Assembly (NCBI GenBank): GCA_049511415.1 | Contig: JBEKYC010000032.1 | Location: forward strand, 1-64,000 | From: Bog-159 sp049511415 | Lineage (GTDB): Bacteria > Acidobacteriota > Terriglobia > Bryobacterales > Bryobacteraceae | Direction: 5' to 3' | DNA: 64,000 bases | Part shown: positions 32,085-41,662 of the stretch, in pieces | How the letters are laid out: each line of letters begins with the position of its first letter | Position numbering within the stretch: position 1 is the first letter of the stretch | The notes under the pieces: generated by a model | The model's input: only the letters and a program-made list of their open reading frames with translations | Databases searched by the model: none | Told to the model about the DNA's origin: nothing | Position numbers and translations under genes: made by a program

Positions 32085-34307
32085 ATGCAATCCGAAAATT
32101 ACGGGCAGTTGCTCGATCTCGCCGCTCGTCTGTGGCGCGTCGATCCGGAGTACTGGGATATCTGGGGCCGGCACCATGTCACGTCGGATGACACTAAACG
32201 CGCCATCCTCAAGGGGCTTGGGGTGCGGGCGGAAACGGTTGCGAGTTTACGCGAGTCCATCGAAGCGCGCCGCCACAAAGAGTGGACCCGGCTGGCGCCG
32301 CCGTGCCTGGTGGTGACCCAGGGATCTCCAATCGAGCTGCCTGTGCATGCCACCGGCGACCTGACGCACGCGGTCGCATACATCGATGTTCGCGAAGAGC
32401 ACGGCGGCGTGCAATCGTACGATTTCGCCTTGGCCAGCTTCCCGGAATGCGGCGCGGCGGATGTGGATGGAGAGCGCTACGTGCGCAAACAACTTCCGCT
32501 GCCGGCGACGCTGCCTCTGGGCTACCACGATGTGGAAGTGCGGCTAGGCAGCCGTAGCCAGGTGACCCGCATGATCGTGGCGCCCACGCGCGCGTATGCG
32601 CACCCGGCGCTCGCCCATGGGGGCAAGGCGGCGGGCATCGCGCTGGCGCTTTATGGCCTGCGTTCCGCGCGCAACTGGGGCTGCGGCGATTTGCGGGACC
32701 TGCGCGCGATTGTCGATTGGACGGCCCAGGACGCCGAAGCCAGCTTCATCTCTTTGAATCCGCTGCATGCCATTTACAACCGCCGGCCGTATAATACCAG
32801 CCCCTATCTGCCGGAGTGTATCTTCTATCCCAACTATCTGTACCTGGACGTGGAATCCATCGCGGACTTCCAAAATTCGGCGCGCGCGCGGCGGCTCTGG
32901 TCCGATCCGGAAACCGAGCGGCAGCTTAGCGTCCTGCGCGATTCCGAATTCGTGGAGTACGAACAGGTCAGTGCCTGGAAGCTGCGCTTTCTCAAGCTGG
33001 CTTTTGTCGAGTTTCTGCGCGAGTATCGCGCGCAGTCCGCGCGCGCCCTGGAGTTCCGCGGATTTCTGAAGGCCGAAGGCGACCTGCTGGAGCGTTTCGC
33101 GACTTACAGCGCGCTCGACGAATACCTGCATTCGCGCAATCCGGATCTGTGGACCTGGCCCGACTGGCCCGCGCCTTACCGCGATCCGGATTCGCCGGAA
33201 ACCGAAGCCTTTCGCAAGAAACACTGGCGGCGGGTTTTGTTTTATTCCTACGTGCAGTGGCAACTGGCGGAACAACTCGCGGCGGTGCAGGCATACACGC
33301 GCGAAAAAGGCCTCTCCATCGGCCTCTATCACGATCTGGCGTTGGCCACCGACCGCTTTGGGGCGGATCTGTGGGCGCAACGGCCGTTCTTCGTGTCCGG
33401 TTGCCGCGTGGGATCGCCGCCCGACGATTTTGCGCCAAAGGGGCAAGACTGGGGCTTTCCGCCGCCCTGTTCGGAAGAGCATCGTGAGAACGGGTACCGC
33501 CTGTTCACCGAATCCATCCGCAAGAATTGCCGCCACGGCGGAGCGCTGCGGATCGATCACGTCATGCGCTTTTTCCGGCTGTTCTGGATCCCGGAAGCGA
33601 GCGACGCAACCCATGGCGCGTATGTCCGCGAAAACTACGAAGACCTGATTCGCATCCTGGCGCTCGAAAGCGTGCGCCAGAAAGTGGTTATGATTGGCGA
33701 AGATCTCGGGACCGTGGAGCCGTTCGTGCGCGAGACGCTGGATCGTTTCGGCATCCTGAGTTATCGCCTGTTCTATTTCGAAAAGCGCCCCGGCGGTGAG
33801 TTCAAGACTTACCGCGAATATCCGGAGCGCGCCCTGGTTTCTTCCACCACGCACGATCTGCCCACACTGGCCGGCTTCTGGACCGGCGAAGATATCGAAG
33901 CGCGGCGCCGCGCCGGCATGTTTCCGGATGACGCGACCTATCGCCGGCAAGTGCAGGAGCGCGCGGCCGAGAAGCAGAAGATGCTGGATCTGTTGCACGG
34001 GCTCGACCTGCTGCCGGCGTACGTGCCGCGATCCGCCACATTGCTGCCCGAAATCACGGGAGAATTACACAACGCCGTCATCGGTTTTCTGGCGCTCACG
34101 CCCTCGCAATTGCTGGCCGTGAATCAGGAGGACCTGACCAAGGAAATCGCGCAGCAGAATCTTCCGGCGACCACCTGGCAATATCCCAACTGGAGCCGGA
34201 AGATGAAATACACGCTGGAACAGTTACGCACGGAGCCCGTCGCCCGCGATTTCGTAGCCATGTTCCGGCACTGGCTGATCAAGAGCGGCCGCATCAATCG
34301 CGGCTAG
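32085..34307 (+). CDS. malQ: 4-alpha-glucanotransferase MalQ
   Basis: 740 residues from MQSENYGQLLDLAARL. N-terminal MalQ-specific domains (about 1-170) precede a GH77 barrel. The catalytic residues are in place: Asp491 in GALRIDHVMRFF (nucleophile), Glu539 in VMIGEDLGTVEPF (acid/base) and Asp591 in STTHDLPTLAGFW. RNWGCGDLRDLRAIVDW and NPLHAIYNRRPYNTSPYLP are also typical. The enzyme transfers maltodextrin segments between alpha-1,4-glucans during glycogen or maltose use. The gene stands alone, divergent from the ProRS-like gene, with 67 bp between starts. Confidence 0.93.
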   Translation: MQSENYGQLLDLAARLWRVDPEYWDIWGRHHVTSDDTKRAILKGLGVRAETVASLRESIEARRHKEWTRLAPPCLVVTQGSPIELPVHATGDLTHAVAYIDVREEHGGVQSYDFALASFPECGAADVDGERYVRKQLPLPATLPLGYHDVEVRLGSRSQVTRMIVAPTRAYAHPALAHGGKAAGIALALYGLRSARNWGCGDLRDLRAIVDWTAQDAEASFISLNPLHAIYNRRPYNTSPYLPECIFYPNYLYLDVESIADFQNSARARRLWSDPETERQLSVLRDSEFVEYEQVSAWKLRFLKLAFVEFLREYRAQSARALEFRGFLKAEGDLLERFATYSALDEYLHSRNPDLWTWPDWPAPYRDPDSPETEAFRKKHWRRVLFYSYVQWQLAEQLAAVQAYTREKGLSIGLYHDLALATDRFGADLWAQRPFFVSGCRVGSPPDDFAPKGQDWGFPPPCSEEHRENGYRLFTESIRKNCRHGGALRIDHVMRFFRLFWIPEASDATHGAYVRENYEDLIRILALESVRQKVVMIGEDLGTVEPFVRETLDRFGILSYRLFYFEKRPGGEFKTYREYPERALVSSTTHDLPTLAGFWTGEDIEARRRAGMFPDDATYRRQVQERAAEKQKMLDLLHGLDLLPAYVPRSATLLPEITGELHNAVIGFLALTPSQLLAVNQEDLTKEIAQQNLPATTWQYPNWSRKMKYTLEQLRTEPVARDFVAMFRHWLIKSGRINRG

Positions 34308-34351
34308 TGTCGATGTAATTCCGGAAGTTCTCACATTTTCAAAGAAATAAG

Positions 34352-34380
34352 TTGACGCATAAGATAGCTGGGCGCATACT
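34352..34380 (+). promoter_or_regulatory. Possible sigma-70 promoter for the triple-propeller gene
   Basis: TTGACG, 17 bp, CATACT in the 338-bp gap between malQ and the propeller gene. It sits about 265 bp ahead of the chosen start. Nothing else stands out in the gap. This is a weak call from consensus matching only. Confidence 0.3.
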
Positions 34381-34645
34381 GGAGTGAACGGTTCGGCCCC
34401 TGGGTATCCTCCCGATTCCAACTGCTGGGTGTGATGGCTAACACATTCGGGCCGGAGTGTGGATTGCGCTTACTGTTTCTTTCTCTCCAAGGAATCGTTC
34501 TATCCGGGCGGTAGCTTCTGCATGTCCGATCAGGTAATGGAGAGGCACGATACTGACGAAGTTACATTAGCGTGCTATGTTTCTGCGGTAATACATAGAG
34601 ATGCCACGGCCAACCGGTAAGTACCGTTGCGGCGCCGGGAGGCCG

Positions 34646-37600
34646 ATGATGTCCTTTGCCGGATGCCCATGCCTGTTCTTGTTGCCCTGCATGGCGCTGG
34701 CGCAGAGTTTCACCCTGGGAACCTCCGCCGTGACTGTGGGCGCCGCGGCGGGAAATGCATCGGTGGAACTGCTGGCGCCGTCTCCAGGTGCGGCCTGGAC
34801 TGCGGCGAGCAATGCTGCCTGGCTGCATATTGCGCCCGCCAGCACGAGCGGGACTGGCGGCGGACTGGTTCTTTTCAGCTACGACCCCAATTCCGGAAGC
34901 AGCGCACAATCGGGAACGCTGACCATTGCAGGCCAAACGCTTACTGTTATGCAAGCGGGAAGCGGATTCGCGCCGGTCAGCGGACTGGCGCCGCTGGCCG
35001 GACAGGGACTCGGCAAACCATTTGCCGTGGCGCTGGATAACGCCGGAAATGTCTATGTTGCCGACGCATGGAACAACACCGTCAGCCAGTGGAGCCCGCT
35101 TACCCAGCAACTAACCACGCTCATTTCCAGTGGCTTGAACCACCCGCACGGCGTCGCGGTGGATGGGCAGGGCAATCTATACATCGCCGATACCTATAAC
35201 AACGCCATTGAGGAATGGACTCCAGGCACGCAACAACTTACCACTCTGGTTTCGTCTGGCATACTCAGTCCGATGGCAGTCGCGGTCGACGGCCAGAGAA
35301 ATTTATACATCGCGGACTTTGGCAACAATGCGGTGGAGGAATGGAATGCCGCGAACGGTTTGACCCCGCTGGTGAACACCGGGCTGCGCAACCCAACCGG
35401 CGTGGCGGTAGACCTGTTGGGAAACGTCTATATAGCTGATTTCGGCAACAACGCGATGAAGCAGTGGAGCGCGGTGAACCAGGTCACGACGCTCATCGGC
35501 GCGGGCCTGAGTTTTCCGAACGCCGTTGCGGTAGATGGCCAGGGAAACGTTTACGTGGTGGATGGGAATCACAATGCGCTGGTGGAATGGAATGCCGCGA
35601 CTCAAACCGTTTCGACGCTGGTCTCCGCGGGCATCAACGGGTCGTTTGGTGTCGCCACCGACGGGCAGGGCAATTTCTATATCGCGAATACGAGTACCAG
35701 CGCCATCCTGAAGTATTCGTCGAGTTATGCCGGCCTGGCGGTAACCAGCATGAGTGAAGGGCCGCACGCGGGTGTTGATTCTGTTCCGGTCCTGATGTTG
35801 GGGGCGAGCCAGCCCTTCACGGCCACCAGCGATGAGCCTTGGCTGATCGTTACGGGGACATCCCCAAGCGGAATCGGTTTCTCGTTCCAGGCCAACACCT
35901 CCGTTGCGTCGCGCGTTGCGCACATCACGGCCCTCGGTCAGGAGGTCGCCGTAACACAAGGCGGCGATACCCCCGCGAACCTGGTGAAGTCCGCGGGAGA
36001 CGGCCAGTATGCGGCGCCAGGCCAGATCTTCGCCGCGGCACTACAAGTGACGGTCACGGATGGCGGCGGAAACCCGGTGCAGGGCGCGGCGGTAGCCTTC
36101 GCGGTGACAGCCGGCGCCAACGGGGCCGGCGCGGCGTTCAACTCCACTCCGCCGATGCCGATTCTCACCGACGGGAACGGCAACGCCGTAGCGCCCGCGT
36201 TAGCTGCCAATAGCGTTGCGGGACCGTTTACTGTCGCCGCCAGCGCCGGCGGATTGTCAGTTACTTTCACCTTAACCAATTCGGGTTCAAGTTATGCGCT
36301 GGCGACCAGCTCGGCCGTGGTGGGGAACGCGGCCGGTAGTGGAAGCGTCCTATTGATCGCCGACGGACCCTGGACCGCCACCAGCAACGCCGGCTGGTTA
36401 CTGCTCAGCGCGGGCAGCCGCGGCGGATTCGGCAACGCTCTGATTCAATTCACTTATCCGGCCAACTCCAACGCCGCTGCCCAGACCGGCACTTTGACTA
36501 TTGCGGGCCTCCCATTCACGGTGATGCAGGCGGGCACAAGCTACATATCCACGGCCGTGGTCACGACACTGTTGTCTGGATTAAGCGCGCCGCGCGGAGT
36601 GGGGCTGGACGTCTACAACAACGTATATGTAGCGGACTCCGGCAATAATGTCATTCGGGAATGGAACGCCGGCACGCAGCAAGTCACCGCGCCGGTTTCC
36701 ACGGGACTGAATAACCCTGGCGGCGTGGCGTTGGATCAGTCCGGGAACATCTACATTGCGGACAGCGGGAACAACGCGATTGAGGAATGGAATACGGCCG
36801 GAAAGACTCTGACCACCCTGGTCCCGGCGCTGAGCAGCCCAAGCGGCGTGGCGCTGGATGGGCAAGGCAACGTGTACTTCTCCAATACGGGACAGAATAC
36901 CATCGGCCAGTGGATTACAGCCAATGCACAGGTGAACCCCCTGGTTGCATCGGGGCTGAGCAATCCTGGCGGAGTGGCGGTGGACGCCCAAGGTAACGTG
37001 TACATCGCGGATTCCGGCGATAACGCCATCAAGGAATGGAATTCCGTAACTCAGACTACCGCGCTGGCCGCGGCTGGACTTAGTGGACCATGGGGTGTAG
37101 CGGTAGATGGCGAGGGCAACGTCTACATCGCCGACACCGGCAATAATGCGCTCAAGGAATGGAATGCCGCCAGTCAGCAGGTGATTACGCTGCCGGTATC
37201 CGGGTTGAGCAGCCCGGCGGCCGTGGCGGTGGACCCGCAAGAGAACCTGTATGTGGCGGACACCGGGAACGGAGCGGTCAAGAAAGTAACACTGGCTTAC
37301 TTATCGTTGAGCACTACCAGCCGAACGGAAGGCGCGCCGGCGGGCAGTGACTCGGTGACGGCGCAAGTGCTGCCCGCGAGTGTTGCGGTGACGGCCACCA
37401 GCGATCAGCCGTGGTTGACAGTCACGAGCATAAACAGCGGCACGATCAACTTCAACTTTTCGGCCAATATCAGCGTGGCCGGGCGCACGGCGCACCTTAG
37501 CGTGCTCGGTCAAACGATTACGGTGACGCAAAGCGCGGACGTCCCGGCGGCCGTCACAAAGTCCGCGGGAGACTCGCAGACCACAGCGGTGGGGCAGGCT

Positions 37601-39424
37601 TTTGCGGGCGCGCTGCAGGTGGCGGTGGCCGATGCGCTTGGCAATCCGTTGCCCGGAGCGGTGGTCACGTTCAGCGTAGTTCCGGGAGCCAGCGGCGCCG
37701 GCGCCGCGTTTGCCGGCGCGCCGCCGATCGTGGTGGTGGCCGACGTCAATGGCCACGCCACCGCGCCGATCCTGACGGCGAACACGGTGGTGGGAGCCTT
37801 CACCGTTACAGCCGGTTTGAACGGTCTCCTGGTGACGTTCAACCTGACAAACCTGGTTTATACGCTGGATGGCGCTGCCGTGAATGTGGGAAGCGGCGCA
37901 GGCAGCGGCAGCGTGGGGCTACTGGCGGGGGGCTCCTGGACGGCGGCAAGCAATGCCTCGTGGTTGCAGGTGAGCGTGGGCAGCGTGAGCGGTTCGGGCA
38001 ACGCCCTGGTCCAGTTTGCGTACAGCGCCAATTCCGGTACGGCTGCGCGGATCGGCGTACTGACGATTTCCGGGCTGGCGTTCACTGTAACGCAGGCGGG
38101 CGCCAGTTATGCGCCGGTCAGCTTGGCACAAAGCCTGGTGTCTGCGGGCTTGAAGGATCCGCAGGGCGTCGCGGTGGATCAATACGGCAACATTTACATC
38201 GCGGATACCGGTGACAACGCAATCAAGGAGTGGCTTGCCGGCACAGGACCGTTGAACACACTGGTAAGCGGACTGAACGCTCCCACAGCCGTGGCGGTCG
38301 ACCGCAGCGGCAATGTTTACTTCGCCGATACCGGCAACAACGCAATCAAAGAGTGGAACGTCACCACGAATACCGTTATCCAGTTGGTCTCCTCCGGGCT
38401 GGCCGGTCCGAACGGAGTGGCGGTGGATAGCCAGGGCAACGTTTATTTCTCGGATACGGGGCACAACGACATCAAGGAGTGGGTCGTAACGTCCCCCTCG
38501 TCGATCGCCACTTTGGTCTCCGGGCTGAATGGCCCGCGGGGAGTAGCGGTGGATCTGCTGGGCAATGTATACTTCGCCGATACCAAGAACAACGCCATCA
38601 AGGAATGGATCGCGCTCACCAAGGCGGTGAACGAACTCCCGCCCACGGGTCTCAACGGACCGCGAGGCGTGGGCCTGGACGCGTCCGGCAACGTCTACAT
38701 TGCCGATTCCGGCAATAACGCCATCAAAGAATGGATTCCGTCGAGTTCAACCGCTGCGACGTTGCTCGCCGGCGGAATCAAGTATCCTTCGGGAGTGGCG
38801 GTGGATGAGCTGGGTAACGTGTATATCGCCGATACCGATGACAGCGCCCTGAAGGAACTGACCGATGGCTATATGGCTTTTGGCGCCACAAGCCGGACCG
38901 AAAGCGCCGTAGCCGGGACGGATTCGGTGGCTGTGCTGACCATACCCGCCGGACTGCCGTTTACGGCCACCAGCAAAGAGGCATGGCTGAAAATCACAAG
39001 CACTTCCGGTGGAGCGGTGGCTTTCTCCTACACCGCCAACACGTCGGCAGCCAGCCGCACGGCGCAGGTTACCGTGCTCGGACAAATACTCAGCGTGACC
39101 CAAAGCGGCGACGTTCCAGCCAGCATAACCGTCGTGATCGGGAATAACCAGAGTGCCGCGCCCAATGATGCCTTTGCAAAGGCGCTGGAGGTGAAGGTCA
39201 AGGATGCGGCCGGAAATGGCATCAGCGGCGCCTCCGTGACTTTCACCGTAACGCCCGGGCCTAACGGCGCCGGCGGAAGTTTTGCCTCGTCAGCAGCGGT
39301 TCTGACGAGCACCTCGGGATCTGCGACGGCTTCGGCACTAACCGCTAACGGCATCCCCGGAACGCTTACCATCACGGCCGCTTCTGCCGGCGTCAGCGTT
39401 ACTTTTCATCTGACCATCACTTAG
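34646..39424 (+). CDS. Giant secreted protein: three BACON / six-blade NHL-propeller / BACON / Big-1-like supermodules
   Basis: 1592 residues from the ATG after GGGAGG. A signal peptide ends at MALAQS. The body is three tandem copies of a ~522-residue unit, beginning near residues 21, 549 and 1071. Each unit has a BACON-like domain (xWTAxSNAxWL), six NHL blades of the form GNVYIADSGNNAIKEW, a second BACON-like domain (TATSxxPWL) and a Big-1/invasin-like domain (ALQVxVxDxxGNPxxGAxVxF). I count six blades in every unit, so three complete six-bladed propellers. BACON domains often bind carbohydrate or mucin, and NHL propellers bind ligands. Probably a surface or extracellular adhesin. The sulfatase gene starts 26 bp downstream. 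Confidence 0.85.
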   Translation: MMSFAGCPCLFLLPCMALAQSFTLGTSAVTVGAAAGNASVELLAPSPGAAWTAASNAAWLHIAPASTSGTGGGLVLFSYDPNSGSSAQSGTLTIAGQTLTVMQAGSGFAPVSGLAPLAGQGLGKPFAVALDNAGNVYVADAWNNTVSQWSPLTQQLTTLISSGLNHPHGVAVDGQGNLYIADTYNNAIEEWTPGTQQLTTLVSSGILSPMAVAVDGQRNLYIADFGNNAVEEWNAANGLTPLVNTGLRNPTGVAVDLLGNVYIADFGNNAMKQWSAVNQVTTLIGAGLSFPNAVAVDGQGNVYVVDGNHNALVEWNAATQTVSTLVSAGINGSFGVATDGQGNFYIANTSTSAILKYSSSYAGLAVTSMSEGPHAGVDSVPVLMLGASQPFTATSDEPWLIVTGTSPSGIGFSFQANTSVASRVAHITALGQEVAVTQGGDTPANLVKSAGDGQYAAPGQIFAAALQVTVTDGGGNPVQGAAVAFAVTAGANGAGAAFNSTPPMPILTDGNGNAVAPALAANSVAGPFTVAASAGGLSVTFTLTNSGSSYALATSSAVVGNAAGSGSVLLIADGPWTATSNAGWLLLSAGSRGGFGNALIQFTYPANSNAAAQTGTLTIAGLPFTVMQAGTSYISTAVVTTLLSGLSAPRGVGLDVYNNVYVADSGNNVIREWNAGTQQVTAPVSTGLNNPGGVALDQSGNIYIADSGNNAIEEWNTAGKTLTTLVPALSSPSGVALDGQGNVYFSNTGQNTIGQWITANAQVNPLVASGLSNPGGVAVDAQGNVYIADSGDNAIKEWNSVTQTTALAAAGLSGPWGVAVDGEGNVYIADTGNNALKEWNAASQQVITLPVSGLSSPAAVAVDPQENLYVADTGNGAVKKVTLAYLSLSTTSRTEGAPAGSDSVTAQVLPASVAVTATSDQPWLTVTSINSGTINFNFSANISVAGRTAHLSVLGQTITVTQSADVPAAVTKSAGDSQTTAVGQAFAGALQVAVADALGNPLPGAVVTFSVVPGASGAGAAFAGAPPIVVVADVNGHATAPILTANTVVGAFTVTAGLNGLLVTFNLTNLVYTLDGAAVNVGSGAGSGSVGLLAGGSWTAASNASWLQVSVGSVSGSGNALVQFAYSANSGTAARIGVLTISGLAFTVTQAGASYAPVSLAQSLVSAGLKDPQGVAVDQYGNIYIADTGDNAIKEWLAGTGPLNTLVSGLNAPTAVAVDRSGNVYFADTGNNAIKEWNVTTNTVIQLVSSGLAGPNGVAVDSQGNVYFSDTGHNDIKEWVVTSPSSIATLVSGLNGPRGVAVDLLGNVYFADTKNNAIKEWIALTKAVNELPPTGLNGPRGVGLDASGNVYIADSGNNAIKEWIPSSSTAATLLAGGIKYPSGVAVDELGNVYIADTDDSALKELTDGYMAFGATSRTESAVAGTDSVAVLTIPAGLPFTATSKEAWLKITSTSGGAVAFSYTANTSAASRTAQVTVLGQILSVTQSGDVPASITVVIGNNQSAAPNDAFAKALEVKVKDAAGNGISGASVTFTVTPGPNGAGGSFASSAAVLTSTSGSATASALTANGIPGTLTITAASAGVSVTFHLTIT

Positions 39425-39450
39425 ACGCGAAATCTATAGGAACCGATCAA

Positions 39451-41298
39451 ATGTCTCGCGACCAACACTTCAGCCGCCGGGAATTTATTGAGCGCCTCGG
39501 GGCGGGATCCCTGCTGGGAGCCAGCGGTTTATGCCAGAACCCGGCTCGGGCAGCCTCGAATCCGGGATCATCCTGGACGCCTCCGCCTACCCTCAAGAAT
39601 CCAAACATCCTGGTCATCATGGTGGATCAACTGCGCCTTCCTGCGTGGCTAAGCCCCAGTCAATCGGCCGCGCTCAGTTCGGTCTTGCCGAACATTGTTG
39701 GTCGTCTTCAGAACTGCTCTTACAATTTCGGCGAGTTCTACGTGGCGGCGACGGTGTGCGTGCCGTCTCGCTCGGCCATCCTGACCGGGCTTTATGCGCC
39801 GCAAACCGCGATGTACGCCACCGACAACGCCGGACAGAGCGGAGCGCCCCAGTTGAATGCGGCCTATCCGACATGGGGGGAAGCCGTGGCGGCGCTCAAC
39901 CCGGCTTACCAGGGCAATGTGTGGTGGTTCGGGAAATGGCATGTCTCGAACGAACTGGGCCCAAATCCACTGGCTGCGTACGGCTACAAGACCAGAACTT
40001 ACCCAGGGGGGCAGGCTCCGCCCTACAATCCTTCACCCGATGGCGGGGTCAATGAAGGCACCGACGGGGGACCGTTTAACGGCACGGTTTGGGCTGGCGA
40101 CAACATGATCGCCCAGGATTTCGTCGGTTGGCTGAACGGCCAGCCGCCCTCGAACGGGTCGCCATCCAGCCCCTGGTGCGCCACCGTCAGCCTGATCAAT
40201 CCTCACGACATTAGTTTTGCGCCTGCATGGCTACAGACCAACCCTTTCCCGCCTAACAACGTGTCCACCGAAGCCGTCTATTTTCCGCCCCCCGCCAATA
40301 TCGCGACTCCGCCAACGTTCTACACGTCCACGCCATCGCCATGGAATCTCGAAAATCTGCCGAACGTGCCCAACAAGCCCGCGCTGCAGAACCAATACTT
40401 CACTTCGCTGGTGCAGAAGGATGGGCCCGTCACCGACTGGATGCTGTTTCTCAATCAATACTTCTACTTGCAGAACCAGGTGGACCAACAAATCAATCTG
40501 GTCTTGAATGCGATGGCCAGTTCGCCGTTTGCCGGCAACACCATCATCGTCTTCATGTCCGATCACGGCGAATACGCCGGATCCCACGGTTTGCACACGA
40601 AGGGCTTCGCGGTCTATGACGAATCCCTGCGTGTCCCGTTCTGCGTCCAGTTCCCCGGCCAAACCTCGCAGGTCGCCATGAATCAGATGTGCTCCGCCGT
40701 GGATGTCTTTGGCCTGATTTGCGACTTGGCGACCGGCGGCACCGGACAATGGATGCTAGCGTATCCCGATCTGGCGAACCGGCAGTCCATTTGGAGCTTC
40801 CTGTACAACAATAGCGGCGAAACGCGGGTGGCGCCGGCGCCGGTGAGCTTACCCTACATTCTGCACACCTGCGACGAGGGTGCTGCAGCGTACTCCAAGC
40901 CGCATATCACTTGCATCCGCACTAAGTTCGCTCCAAGTTCCGGTGCGATCGGCGCCAAATGGGCCTTCTATTCAGATTGGGCGCCCTGTACAACCTATCC
41001 GAACTCCACATCGCCGGATCCTGAGTTCTACGACTACAATCCGCAGGGCGCGAATAACACCGCCGAGGTCGGCAACGATTACTACAGCACCAACTCCGTG
41101 ACGCAACAGAGTCTCGCGAACCACCAGCAGGTCCTGGGAAGTTGGGGTTCGCCGGGGACTGCGGGAACGGGCATCATCGGCAACGAGCTCAATGCGCCGT
41201 TGATCGGCACGGGCACGGATGGCAACCCGCTAACGGTAGCGCAGGCCACCGCGCAGCAGACGTTTTACGGGTACGCCGCCAATGCCTGTCCCAGCTAG
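39451..41298 (+). CDS. Tat-exported sulfatase
   Basis: 615 residues. The N-terminus FSRREFIERLGAGSLLGASG carries the twin-arginine motif, so export is folded and via Tat. The sulfatase core shows NILVIMVDQLRLP (metal Asp), the formylglycine motif VCVPSRSAILTG with Cys103 as the residue to be oxidised, WWFGKWHVS, and FMSDHGEYAGSHGLHTKG with the second metal site. It therefore needs a formylglycine-generating enzyme encoded elsewhere. Long Pro/Asn-rich insertions (PFPPNNVSTEAVYFPPP) are unusual. The 26-bp gap to the giant propeller protein suggests co-expression, perhaps to process a sulfated surface glycan that the propeller protein binds. Confidence 0.88.
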   Translation: MSRDQHFSRREFIERLGAGSLLGASGLCQNPARAASNPGSSWTPPPTLKNPNILVIMVDQLRLPAWLSPSQSAALSSVLPNIVGRLQNCSYNFGEFYVAATVCVPSRSAILTGLYAPQTAMYATDNAGQSGAPQLNAAYPTWGEAVAALNPAYQGNVWWFGKWHVSNELGPNPLAAYGYKTRTYPGGQAPPYNPSPDGGVNEGTDGGPFNGTVWAGDNMIAQDFVGWLNGQPPSNGSPSSPWCATVSLINPHDISFAPAWLQTNPFPPNNVSTEAVYFPPPANIATPPTFYTSTPSPWNLENLPNVPNKPALQNQYFTSLVQKDGPVTDWMLFLNQYFYLQNQVDQQINLVLNAMASSPFAGNTIIVFMSDHGEYAGSHGLHTKGFAVYDESLRVPFCVQFPGQTSQVAMNQMCSAVDVFGLICDLATGGTGQWMLAYPDLANRQSIWSFLYNNSGETRVAPAPVSLPYILHTCDEGAAAYSKPHITCIRTKFAPSSGAIGAKWAFYSDWAPCTTYPNSTSPDPEFYDYNPQGANNTAEVGNDYYSTNSVTQQSLANHQQVLGSWGSPGTAGTGIIGNELNAPLIGTGTDGNPLTVAQATAQQTFYGYAANACPS

Positions 41299-41309
41299 TG
41301 GCGGGCTCG

Positions 41310-41660
41310 TCAGCGCTTGCGTTTGAGCAGACTCGCGGGGTCCAGCAGGTGCTTCGGCGTGTAGATCTGGCGCGACCACTTTTGGCCTTCTCCGAACTGG
41401 ACGCCGGCGAAATAACCGATTTCGTTATGCACGCAATAGCGCACCTCGCCGGTGAATCGATGGCGTCCGAGCTGCAAAGAGATGTGGGCGCCGCACGCGA
41501 TCGGCTGCTCCGATTGCAAGCACGCGCCGGATGGCGAGATGTCCTCCAGATTGGCCGTGAAATCGGCCGGCTCCGCGCCTTCCACGCGCACCTCGATCAA
41601 ATCCGAGCACAACAGCCGGGGTTCCTTGCGTCTCTCGTCCATGCGCCTGACTGGTGACAT
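41310..41660 (-). CDS. PilZ domain protein
   Basis: 116 residues from the ATG two bases after the ABC-F stop; a GTG at 41666 would overlap it. PilZ signature: MDERRKEPRLLCSDLIEVRV with the RxxxR arginines, then NLEDISPSGACLQSEQPI with a full DxSxxG motif, so cyclic di-GMP binding is plausible, unlike the protein at 7415. ISLQLGRHRFTGEVRYC and GYFAGVQF complete the barrel. It is the second gene of a leftward pair with the ABC-F protein, an association I cannot explain functionally. Confidence 0.85.
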   Translation of the reverse strand: MSPVRRMDERRKEPRLLCSDLIEVRVEGAEPADFTANLEDISPSGACLQSEQPIACGAHISLQLGRHRFTGEVRYCVHNEIGYFAGVQFGEGQKWSRQIYTPKHLLDPASLLKRKR

Positions 41661-41662
41661 TA

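Noticed and set aside
32544..33998. 484-residue open frame opposite malQ
   Set aside because: Antisense shadow; malQ has all catalytic motifs and normal length.
34308..34645. Riboswitch or small RNA in the malQ-propeller gap
   Set aside because: No conserved core of a known class could be recognised; only a weak promoter match is reported.
34646..39424. Regularly spaced repeats suggesting a CRISPR or tandem DNA array
   Set aside because: The repeats are coding, about 150 bp apart, and correspond to NHL blades in one open frame; there are no short identical repeats with unique spacers.
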